Assembly: GCA_003519965.1 (NCBI GenBank)
Contig: DOVS01000177.1
Location: forward strand, 1 to 5,810
DNA: 5,810 nt
Source: Betaproteobacteria bacterium
GTDB taxonomy: Bacteria; Pseudomonadota; Gammaproteobacteria; Burkholderiales; UBA9220
Direction of reading: 5' to 3'
Shown: piece by piece, positions 1-5,186 of the stretch
Numbering within the stretch: position 1 is the stretch's first letter
How the letters are laid out: each line of letters opens with the position of its first letter
Notes under the pieces: generated by a model
What the model was told of the DNA's origin: nothing
What the model saw: the letters and a program-made list of their open reading frames with translations, nothing else
The model's database searches: none
Made by a program: the position numbers and the translations under genes

Positions 1-1
1 G

Positions 2-2227
2 GCGTTACAGGGCGAGTTAGTGCGGAACGTGGAGTTGACGATTATTCCCAAGCAGGGTTCGCCGCGGCTAGTCGTCGTGAGCGGTCATGCATTTTTCGAT
101 GACGCGGGCAATAAATTAGGCGCGGTGGTGTCGACGCACGAAGTCACGGAACGCCGGCAGGCGGAGAAAGCGCTGCAGCAGAGCGAGAACCGCTTTCGTG
201 CGTTGATGCAGCAAGCGGGAGACGCCCTGGTCGTGTGTGACTTGCAAGGGCGCATTCTAGACGCCAATCAAGCCGCCTGCGATCTTTCTGGTTACCGCCG
301 CGATGAGTTGGCCAAGCTTGCGATGACCGATCTAGTGCAGGGGAGCGCGCGAGACGCGCTGGTTGCGATCCTGATGCGGTTGGAGGCCGGCCGGCCCGTT
401 ACCCTCGAGAGCGAACAGCGGCGCAAGGACGCGGTGGCCTTTCCCGTGGAAGTGCGCGTCGGGTTGATCGACATGCCAGGACAACGCGTGGCGATGGCGT
501 TGATCCGCGACATCAGTGCGCGCAAAAAAGCGGAACAGGCGCTACACAAGGCCAATCGCGCCTACCAGGCGCTGAGCGATTGCGATATGGCGATCGCAAA
601 AGCGACCGCCGAGCGCGCGCTGTTACAAAAAGTCTGCCGAATATTGGTCGAGCGATGCGGCTACCGTTTTGTTTGGATCGGTTTCCCGCAACATGACCGC
701 AAGAAAGGCGTCAAGCCAGTGGCCCATGCCGGTTTCGATGCGGGGTTCCTGGACGGTTTGGATATTCGTTGGTCGGATACGGAAAAAGGCCGCGGGCCGC
801 TGGGCGCTGCGATTAGGAAGGGGAAAGTGGCCGTGGTTCGCAGCATCCAGCGCAGCGCTAAATTTACGCCTTGGCGTAAACAGGCGATGAAACGAGGCTA
901 TGCGTCCGTCGCGGCGTTGCCGTTGATCCACGGTAAGGAAACGCTAGGGGTGCTTGCAATCTACGCTGAAATCGCCGACGCTTTCGATGCGGACGAACTG
1001 CAATTGTTGCGGGGGCTGGCGCACGACATCGCCTACGGTATTGCTACCTTGCGCACCCGGGAGGAACGCCGGCGGGCGGAGCAGTCCTTAAGGGACAGCG
1101 AGGAAAAACACCGGCTGCTGTTTGAAACCATGAGCCAAGGGGTGGTCTACCAGGATGCGCGCGGCCGGATTCTTTCCGCGAATCCGTCTGCGGAAGCTAT
1201 TTTGGGTTTTCATCTCGGTAAGATGCGCAAATCGGCGCCGGCTATTCCCTCATGGCGCGCTATTCATGAAGACGGTTCGGATTTTCCCGCGGAAATGCAC
1301 CCGGCCATGGACGCTCTGGCAACGGGCCGGGTGGTAACGGATATCGTTATGGGCGTGATTCATCCGCCCGCCCGCGGCAATCGTTGGATACTGGTCAGCG
1401 CGACGCCGCAATGGCGGCCGGGGGAGAAAAAACCTTACCAAGTCTATAGCACCTTCACGGATATTACCGAACGGCGCCAGGTGGCGGCGGAACTCCAGGA
1501 ATATCGGGACCGGCTGGAGGATCTCGTCGCGGAACGCACCCGGGAGCTTACTGCGGTTAACAAGGAGCTGGAGGCTTTTTCCTATTCGGTCTCTCACGAC
1601 TTGCGGGCCCCGCTGCGCAGCATTAACGGATTTAGCTTGGCGCTGCTCGAAGATTACGGCGGCAAATTCGACGAACAGGCGCAGGATTATCTGGTCCGGG
1701 TTAGCGACGGTGCGCGGCGGATGGGGGAGCTGATCGACGATATGCTAACCCTGTCGCGTATTACCCGCCGCGAAATGCGGCTGGAGCCGCTGGATTTGAG
1801 CGCGATTGCCGAGGACATCACCGCTGGGCTGGTGCATTCGGGAACGGGGCGCGACGTGGAAATCGCCGTTATGCCGAATCTTTCCGCTATCGGCGATCGC
1901 GGGCTCATGCGGATCGTGCTGGAGAACTTGCTGGGGAACGCCTGGAAATTCACCGGAAAGCGCCAGGACGCCCGCCTAGAATTCGGCGCGGCGCTTATCG
2001 ACGGACAACATACTTTTTACGTGAAGGATAACGGCGCCGGTTTCGAGATGGCCTATGCCGACAAACTATTCGGCGCATTTCAGCGCCTGCACGCCTATAC
2101 CGAATTCGAGGGGACCGGCGTGGGGCTGGCGACGGTGCAGCGCGCCATCCGCCGCCATGGGGGCGAGGTTTGGGGAGAAGGCGCCGTCAATGAAGGCGCG
2201 ACTTTCTACTTTCGGTTGCCGGCATAA
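2..2227 (+). CDS. Multi-PAS/GAF hybrid-sensing histidine kinase, 5'-truncated by window edge
   Basis: Sensor histidine kinase that autophosphorylates on His and passes phosphate to a response regulator. The frame is open back to base 2, so the GTG at 20 is not a trustworthy start and the protein continues upstream. Counting from that GTG as residue 1: the end of a PAS/PAC domain (1-45, ending in the typical TERRQAE linker), PAS (about 53-170), GAF (about 195-345), PAS (about 358-485), a coiled-coil linker (486-515), HisKA with SVSHDLRAPL and phosphoacceptor His526, then HATPase_c with N-box Asn636/Asn640, G1 box DNGAG (670-674), F-box FGAFQRLH (684-691) and G2 GTGVGL (698-703). All catalytic boxes are intact. 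No transmembrane segment is visible in this part, so this portion is cytoplasmic. I see no obvious bilin-binding Cys in the GAF, although the HisKA style is the one common in phytochrome-like kinases. The ligand is unknown. The next gene, 46 bases on, is its likely partner. Confidence 0.93.
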   Translation, partial: ALQGELVRNVELTIIPKQGSPRLVVVSGHAFFDDAGNKLGAVVSTHEVTERRQAEKALQQSENRFRALMQQAGDALVVCDLQGRILDANQAACDLSGYRRDELAKLAMTDLVQGSARDALVAILMRLEAGRPVTLESEQRRKDAVAFPVEVRVGLIDMPGQRVAMALIRDISARKKAEQALHKANRAYQALSDCDMAIAKATAERALLQKVCRILVERCGYRFVWIGFPQHDRKKGVKPVAHAGFDAGFLDGLDIRWSDTEKGRGPLGAAIRKGKVAVVRSIQRSAKFTPWRKQAMKRGYASVAALPLIHGKETLGVLAIYAEIADAFDADELQLLRGLAHDIAYGIATLRTREERRRAEQSLRDSEEKHRLLFETMSQGVVYQDARGRILSANPSAEAILGFHLGKMRKSAPAIPSWRAIHEDGSDFPAEMHPAMDALATGRVVTDIVMGVIHPPARGNRWILVSATPQWRPGEKKPYQVYSTFTDITERRQVAAELQEYRDRLEDLVAERTRELTAVNKELEAFSYSVSHDLRAPLRSINGFSLALLEDYGGKFDEQAQDYLVRVSDGARRMGELIDDMLTLSRITRREMRLEPLDLSAIAEDITAGLVHSGTGRDVEIAVMPNLSAIGDRGLMRIVLENLLGNAWKFTGKRQDARLEFGAALIDGQHTFYVKDNGAGFEMAYADKLFGAFQRLHAYTEFEGTGVGLATVQRAIRRHGGEVWGEGAVNEGATFYFRLPA

Positions 2228-2228
2228 G

Positions 2229-2260
2229 TTTCTGCTAGCATGAAGTACTTTTCATAGAAA
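2229..2260 (+). promoter_or_regulatory. Possible bulged hairpin in the kinase-regulator gap
   Basis: Two nested arm pairs are visible: TTTCT (2229-2233) with AGAAA (2256-2260), and ATGAA (2240-2244) with TTCAT (2251-2255) around a 6-base loop. The two are separated on the left side only by the palindrome GCTAGC. The right arm abuts the purine-rich ribosome binding site of the next gene. It has no T-run, so it is not a terminator. It may tune translation of the regulator or mRNA stability. The stem is AT-rich and weak. Confidence 0.25.
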
Positions 2261-2273
2261 GAGGGGCGGGCGG

Positions 2274-2732
2274 ATGGACACCGATTTTCCGAAGGGCCGT
2301 TTTATTTTGTTGGTGGAGGATAATCCGGACGATGAAGTGCTGACGCTGCGCGCGCTTAAGAAGAATAACATTCCCAATGAGGTGGCTGTTGTACGCGATG
2401 GCGCGGAAGCGGTGGATTTTATTTTCGGCGAAGGCGCTTATGCTAGCCGCGACGCACGCCATTTGCCGGAAGTCGTTCTCCTCGATCTGAAACTGCCTAA
2501 GCTTTCCGGTCTCGATGTATTGCGCCGTATTCGGGAGAGCGAGTCCACCCGGTTTTTGCCAGTGGTCGTGTTGACGACTTCCGTCGAGGATCGCGATGTC
2601 AGCGATAGTTACGCCCTAGGCGCCAACAGCTATATTCGCAAGCCGGTTAGTTTCGACCAATTTACTGAAGCGGTGCGCCAATTGGGGTGCTATTGGCTCG
2701 ACCTGAATGTTTCGATTGCGAGTGAGGCGTGA
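2274..2732 (+). CDS. Rcp1-like single-domain response regulator
   Basis: Stand-alone receiver domain (152 residues) that accepts phosphate from a histidine kinase and acts by protein-protein interaction, since it has no DNA-binding or enzymatic output domain. Receiver signatures are complete: the acidic pocket LLVEDNPDD (12-20, with Glu15-Asp16), phosphoacceptor Asp71 in LLDLKLPKLSG, the Thr101-Thr102 switch in VLTTS, and Lys123-Pro124 in YIRKPVSF. The extra loop between beta2 and alpha2 (FIFGEGAYASRDARHLPE) and the sequence style are those of the Rcp1 family, which usually pairs with phytochrome-like or PAS/GAF kinases. The ATG at 2274 is preceded by AGAGGGG at 2260-2266 with 7 bases of spacing, which supports this start. 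It lies 46 bases after the kinase stop on the same strand, so the two are probably co-transcribed and cognate. The target of the phosphorylated regulator is unknown. Confidence 0.92.
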   Translation: MDTDFPKGRFILLVEDNPDDEVLTLRALKKNNIPNEVAVVRDGAEAVDFIFGEGAYASRDARHLPEVVLLDLKLPKLSGLDVLRRIRESESTRFLPVVVLTTSVEDRDVSDSYALGANSYIRKPVSFDQFTEAVRQLGCYWLDLNVSIASEA

Positions 2733-2822
2733 TGCGGTCAGCGCGGGCGCAGCGCTCCTCGGCGTTGAGGATTGCGTATTCGTAAAGGACGTTCGACAAT
2801 CGCGCCGGGATGACCGCGCCAG
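2733..2822. other. Convergent intergenic gap with weak dyads only
   Basis: Space between the ends of two convergent genes. It holds a short GC dyad, AGCGC (2740-2744) with GCGCT (2752-2756), and a distant GATTG (2770-2774) with CAATC (2797-2801). Neither is followed by a T-run on either strand, so no intrinsic terminator can be called. Confidence 0.4.
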
Positions 2823-3125
2823 TTAGATAACGGCCTCAAAGCCTTCGAATTGCGGCGGCCCTAAGTAAATATCCTTTGCGCCGCTTGCATGGGCGTGTGC
2901 TTTCCTAAACGCGTCGGATTGCGTCCATGCGTTAAATGAATCGGCCGACTCCCATACCGAATGGGAAGCGAAGAGCGTGCAGTTTTCGTCGCTTGATCCT
3001 TGGAGCAGATGAAACGCTTTAAATCCGGGAACGCTGTCCAAATGGCTTTCCCGGGATTTCCACATCTCAATGAAATCGTTTTCATGACCGATCGCGATTT
3101 TGAACCGGTTCATTGCAATAAACAT
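2823..3125 (-). CDS. IsdG/HmoB-like heme-degrading monooxygenase (ABM domain)
   Basis: Small cytoplasmic enzyme of the antibiotic biosynthesis monooxygenase (ABM) fold, expected to be a dimer that oxidatively opens heme and releases iron. With the ATG at 3125 the protein is 100 residues. It shows Asn6 in AMNRFKI, Trp67 in FNAWTQSD and His77 in FRKAHAHA. The spacing (61, then 10) nearly matches staphylococcal IsdG (Asn7, Trp67, His77), and flanking residues also agree (NR, VWES, AW..SD.F..AH.H). The mid-region RESHLDSVPGFKAFHLLQG is typical of the heme-degrading branch of ABM proteins. A GTG at 3131 would add two residues, but GAGG at 3134-3131 lies 5 bases before the ATG at 3125 and decides for the shorter start. 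It is convergent with the response regulator and divergent from the NO cassette. No Fur box was recognised upstream. An ABM protein acting on a quinone or other small molecule remains possible. Confidence 0.85.
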   Translation of the reverse strand: MFIAMNRFKIAIGHENDFIEMWKSRESHLDSVPGFKAFHLLQGSSDENCTLFASHSVWESADSFNAWTQSDAFRKAHAHASGAKDIYLGPPQFEGFEAVI

Positions 3126-3130
3126 AAACA

Positions 3131-3134
3131 CCTC
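3131..3134 (-). promoter_or_regulatory. Ribosome binding site that sets the start of the heme monooxygenase
   Basis: Reading the minus strand, GAGG (3134-3131) is followed by TGTTT and then the ATG at 3125. The alternative GTG start at 3131-3129 overlaps this site and cannot use it, so the ATG is preferred. Confidence 0.6.
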
Positions 3135-3149
3135 AATTGGATAGACGGA

Positions 3150-3332
3150 ATGGCGCGGCGTAAGGACGCCCCGCGTGCAGTGAACATTGTGGAGAAAAAA
3201 GGAGGGACCGGCAAGCGCCGGATCACTCGTTTTCCGGTGGAACGTCTTGCGGGCGCGTTTGTGTTTTCGCTGGTGTCCGCCGGTATTATAAGTTGTATGT
3301 TATATGCATCTTATGAAATAATGCGCCCTTAA
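3150..3332 (+). CDS. Possible small single-pass membrane protein, function unknown
   Basis: I do not recognise this 60-residue reading frame. It has a strongly basic N-terminal half (MARRKDAPRA, KKGGTGKRR) and one hydrophobic helix at about residues 33-53 (LAGAFVFSLVSAGIISCMLY), ending in ASYEIMRP. The charge pattern suggests an N-inside, single-pass inner membrane protein or a signal-anchor. The ATG at 3150 has only a poor ribosome binding site (GACGGA), which weakens the case. The frame is open to 3000, but the earlier starts lie opposite the heme monooxygenase gene and are unlikely. Its last 14 or so codons coincide with the NsrR-type operator and promoter of the hemoglobin operon, and the base composition turns AT-rich there. 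It may be a real small gene overlapping the control region, or chance coding in an intergenic stretch. Confidence 0.4.
   Translation: MARRKDAPRAVNIVEKKGGTGKRRITRFPVERLAGAFVFSLVSAGIISCMLYASYEIMRP
3186..3214 (-). promoter_or_regulatory. Candidate sigma-70 promoter for the heme monooxygenase
   Basis: On the minus strand, TTGCCG (3214-3209) and CACAAT (3191-3186) are separated by exactly 17 bases. Each hexamer matches the sigma-70 consensus at 4 of 6 positions. Transcription would begin about 50 bases before the ATG at 3125, inside the reverse complement of the small membrane ORF. This is a weak prediction based on spacing and partial matches. Confidence 0.25.
3284..3322 (+). promoter_or_regulatory. 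Candidate promoter of the hemoglobin-reductase-nsrR operon
   Basis: Several -10-like hexamers lie in this AT-rich patch: TATTAT (3284-3289), TATAAG (3287-3292) and AATAAT (3317-3322), each 5 of 6 to TATAAT. The last can pair with TTGTAT (3293-3298, only 3 of 6) across 18 bases. Every option overlaps or abuts the dyad at 3290-3312, so a bound repressor would block RNA polymerase whichever is used. Which one is real cannot be settled by eye. Confidence 0.4.
3290..3312 (+). promoter_or_regulatory. NsrR-type operator (23-base dyad)
   Basis: Two 11-base half sites flank one central base (T at 3301): AAGTTGTATGT (3290-3300) and ATATGCATCTT (3302-3312). The right half, read on the minus strand, is AAGATGCATAT, 10 of 11 to the gammaproteobacterial NsrR half-site AAGATGCATTT as I recall it. 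The left half matches 8 of 11, and the two halves match each other at 8 of 11 positions. The one-base spacer and total length are those of known NsrR sites. An nsrR gene lies in the operon downstream, which makes the assignment much stronger and implies autoregulation. The site sits 57 bases before the hemoglobin start. Confidence 0.78.
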
Positions 3333-3354
3333 TTTCACAGATCCCTTTAAATGG

Positions 3355-3360
3355 AAGGAG
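3355..3360 (+). promoter_or_regulatory. Strong ribosome binding site of the truncated hemoglobin gene
   Basis: AAGGAG with 8 bases of spacing to the ATG at 3369. It rules out the in-frame ATG at 3351, because the site would then lie inside the coding region. The resulting protein also starts exactly where group I globins of this type usually start (MASLYERLGG). Confidence 0.8.
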
Positions 3361-3368
3361 CAGTTCTT

Positions 3369-3734
3369 ATGGCAAGTCTTTATGAGCGGTTGGGTGGCGA
3401 GGCGGCGGTCAATCAAGCGGTGGAAATTTTCTATCGTAAAGTGTTAAGCGACGATCGCGTTCAGCATTTTTTCGACGATGTGGATATGGAGCGGCAAATT
3501 GCTAAACAAAAAGCGTTTCTGACCATGGTGTTCGGCGGCCCCAGCCATTATTCCGGCAAGGATATGCGCGAGGGGCATCAACATCTGGTGGCGCGGGGAT
3601 TGAACGATAGCCACGTCGATGCGATTGTGGAATTACTGAGTGAAACGCTGCAAGAACTCGGCGCTGGCGAGAGCGACATTCGCGAAATGGCGACAATTGC
3701 CAATAGCGTCCGCGATGATGTGTTAAACCGCTGA
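3369..3734 (+). CDS. glbN: Group I truncated hemoglobin (trHbN / GlbN type)
   Basis: A 121-residue 2/2 globin, cytoplasmic and heme-binding. Family members bind O2 and NO, and some oxidise NO to nitrate. From the ATG at 3369, aligning by eye to the Synechocystis and mycobacterial proteins gives Tyr22 at B10 (FYRKVL), Gln43 at E7, Lys46 at E10, Gln47 at E11 and proximal His70 at F8 (MREGHQHL). The family landmarks YERLGG, FGGP..YSG and the GlbN-like total length are present. These numbers coincide with Synechocystis GlbN, except that E10 is Lys instead of His and there is no His near residue 117 for a covalent heme link. The E10 Lys recalls Chlamydomonas THB1, where it ligates heme iron. There is no membrane segment or N-terminal extension. 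It is the first gene after the NsrR-type operator, and the reductase starts 4 bases after its stop. This context points to NO dioxygenation, which is inference. Confidence 0.94.
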   Translation: MASLYERLGGEAAVNQAVEIFYRKVLSDDRVQHFFDDVDMERQIAKQKAFLTMVFGGPSHYSGKDMREGHQHLVARGLNDSHVDAIVELLSETLQELGAGESDIREMATIANSVRDDVLNR

Positions 3735-3738
3735 AATC

Positions 3739-4725
3739 GTGGCTAAGGTCGAATATTGCGGCAGCGTCGTGGATGTCGCCAGCAGTGTTTCCGTGTTGGA
3801 TGCATTGCTGGCCCACGGTCATGAAATTCCTCACGGTTGCCGGGCGGGCGCTTGCCAATCCTGCTTGATGCAGGCTACTCAAGGGTGCGTGCCGGAAGCG
3901 GCCCAGGACGGTCTAAAAAGCACCCTCAAAGCGCAAAATTACTTTCTTGCGTGCCGCTGCCAAGCGGCGACGGATTTGGTCGTCCAGTTGCCGCAAGCGT
4001 CGGCCGTGCGTTTCAGCGCTACGGTTATTGAACGGGAGTTGCTGGCGGAGGACGTGATGGCGCTCCATTTGCGCAGCGACGCCCCTATTGATTACCGCGC
4101 CGGACAATACATGACGTTGTGGCGCGACGAACGATTGGGGCGGAGTTATTCCCTCGCCAGCGTTCCTTCCCTGGACGCGCACTTAACTTTTCATGTAAAG
4201 CGGGCGCCGGGAGGCGTAATGAGCGGTTGGATTCACGACCGGCTACGCACCGGCGAGACGCTCCAATTGCAAGGGCCCGTCGGCAGTTGTTTCTACGTGC
4301 CGGAGACGGCGGACCAGAACCTGCTGCTCGCGGGGACGGGAACCGGGCTGGCGCCGCTATACGGTATTGCGCGAGACGCCTTGCATGCGGGACATCGCGG
4401 CGATATCCACTTATTCCACGGTGCGTTGGATACGGCGGGGCTCTATCTCGTCGACGCGTTGCGGCGTCTCGAGGCGCGCTACTCGAATTTTCATTATCAT
4501 CCGAGCGTGCTGCGCTCGCCGGCGCAGCTGCCCGAGGGTGTTCAGGTGGGCGCGATCGATCGCCTGATTTCCACGACGGCGCCGGAATTGACGGGCTGGA
4601 AAGTGTTTTTGTGCGGCGCACCCGACCTGGTGGCGCAGTTGCGCAAGCGTATTTTTCTGGCGGGCGCGCATTCCGCGGATATTTACGCGGATGCGTTTTT
4701 CTCCGCGGCGCCCCCTCCCTCTTAA
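3739..4725 (+). CDS. Ferredoxin-FAD-NAD(P)H reductase, probable hemoglobin partner
   Basis: A 328-residue electron-transfer flavoprotein that moves electrons from NAD(P)H through FAD to a plant-type [2Fe-2S] cluster and on to an acceptor. Domain order is ferredoxin (1-85), FAD-binding (about 92-190) and NAD-binding (about 193-325). Cluster ligands are Cys34, Cys39, Cys42 and Cys72 (CX4CX2CX29C). The FAD motif is RSYS (135-138), with GGVMS (158-162) next. The pyridine nucleotide loop is AGTGTG (198-203), followed by FLCGAPDLV (290-298) and a DAFF tail. This is the layout of MmoC-like and oxygenase-type reductases. The start is GTG at 3739, because the ferredoxin fold needs these first residues. 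No clear ribosome binding site precedes it, and it begins 4 bases after the globin stop, suggesting translational coupling. Sitting between a globin and nsrR, it most likely re-reduces the globin heme. The acceptor is not proven, and a reductase for an oxygenase elsewhere is the main alternative. Confidence 0.92.
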   Translation: MAKVEYCGSVVDVASSVSVLDALLAHGHEIPHGCRAGACQSCLMQATQGCVPEAAQDGLKSTLKAQNYFLACRCQAATDLVVQLPQASAVRFSATVIERELLAEDVMALHLRSDAPIDYRAGQYMTLWRDERLGRSYSLASVPSLDAHLTFHVKRAPGGVMSGWIHDRLRTGETLQLQGPVGSCFYVPETADQNLLLAGTGTGLAPLYGIARDALHAGHRGDIHLFHGALDTAGLYLVDALRRLEARYSNFHYHPSVLRSPAQLPEGVQVGAIDRLISTTAPELTGWKVFLCGAPDLVAQLRKRIFLAGAHSADIYADAFFSAAPPPS

Positions 4726-4742
4726 CTATTGGACAAGCCGTC

Positions 4743-5186
4743 ATGCAACTGACCCGGCATACGGATTTTGCGTTGCGGACCTTGATTTTCCTATCGCTCA
4801 AGGAAGGCGGCGCTCTTGCCACCATTGGCGAGATCGCCGAGTGCTTCGCGATCCCGCGCAACCACTTGGTCAAAGTGGTTCACCGCTTGGGGCGTCTCGG
4901 TTATATTCAGACCTTTCGCGGCAAGGGCGGCGGCGTGCGCTTGGGCAGGGTGCCGGGAGCAGTCCGTCTCGGCGCGGTCGTTCGCGCGATGGAGGCGACG
5001 TTGGATATAGTGGATTGTCAGCAGTCCGTCTGTCCCCTGGCGACGGAATGCCGGTTAAAAATGATGTTAAACGAGGCAAGGAACGCATTTATCGCGGCGC
5101 TCGATCAATACACGCTCGCCGACCTGCAACAGCAACCGGCCGCGCTACGGGCGGTGCTGCGCATGGACGCCGTATTGTCCCGCTAG
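4743..5186 (+). CDS. nsrR: NsrR, Rrf2-family NO-sensing transcriptional repressor
   Basis: A 147-residue Rrf2-family regulator that binds DNA as a dimer, holds an iron-sulfur cluster and releases operator DNA when NO attacks the cluster. It begins MQLTRHTDFALRTLIFLSLK, close to E. coli NsrR. The winged helix carries the recognition segment IPRNHLVKVVHRLGRLGYI (37-55), followed by the wing with RGKGGGVRLG (59-68). Cluster cysteines are Cys92, Cys97 and Cys103 in DCQQSVCPLATEC, the same CX4CX5C spacing as E. coli Cys91, Cys96 and Cys102, and Asp8 matches the fourth ligand known in Streptomyces NsrR. The CRLK that follows the third Cys and YTLADL near the C-terminus also match. This spacing separates it from IscR. 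The ATG at 4743 is 17 bases after the reductase stop, with only a weak GGACA upstream. The frame stays open far upstream, but that part only shadows the reductase gene. It is last in the operon and probably represses it. Confidence 0.95.
   Translation: MQLTRHTDFALRTLIFLSLKEGGALATIGEIAECFAIPRNHLVKVVHRLGRLGYIQTFRGKGGGVRLGRVPGAVRLGAVVRAMEATLDIVDCQQSVCPLATECRLKMMLNEARNAFIAALDQYTLADLQQQPAALRAVLRMDAVLSR

Noticed and set aside
2740..2756. Hairpin after the response regulator as a terminator
   Set aside because: The stem is only 5 bases and no T-run follows on either strand.
3000..3149. Longer version of the small membrane ORF
   Set aside because: The added part lies opposite the heme monooxygenase gene and has no family resemblance. 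Any real gene would more likely start at 3150.
3126..3200. Fur box or second NsrR box upstream of the heme monooxygenase
   Set aside because: I looked for GATAAT-type repeats and AAGATGCAT-type half sites and found no convincing match.
3208..3221. CCGGC/GCCGG hairpin near a run of six A (T on the minus strand) as a terminator for minus-strand transcription
   Set aside because: Seven bases separate the stem from the T-run and no minus-strand gene lies upstream that would need it.
3351..3368. Earlier ATG for the truncated hemoglobin
   Set aside because: It would place the strong AAGGAG site inside the gene. The ATG at 3369 has ideal spacing and the usual globin N-terminus.
4119..4742. Long upstream extension of the nsrR frame
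   Set aside because: The extension overlaps the reductase in another frame and is low-complexity Arg/Ala/Gly sequence. The NsrR family start (MQLT) is exactly at 4743.
4085..4873. A 262-codon open frame on the minus strand opposite the reductase and the start of nsrR
   Set aside because: It is very rich in Arg, Pro and Ala with no recognisable domain, and it lies opposite two well-identified genes in GC-rich DNA, where such antisense frames are common.
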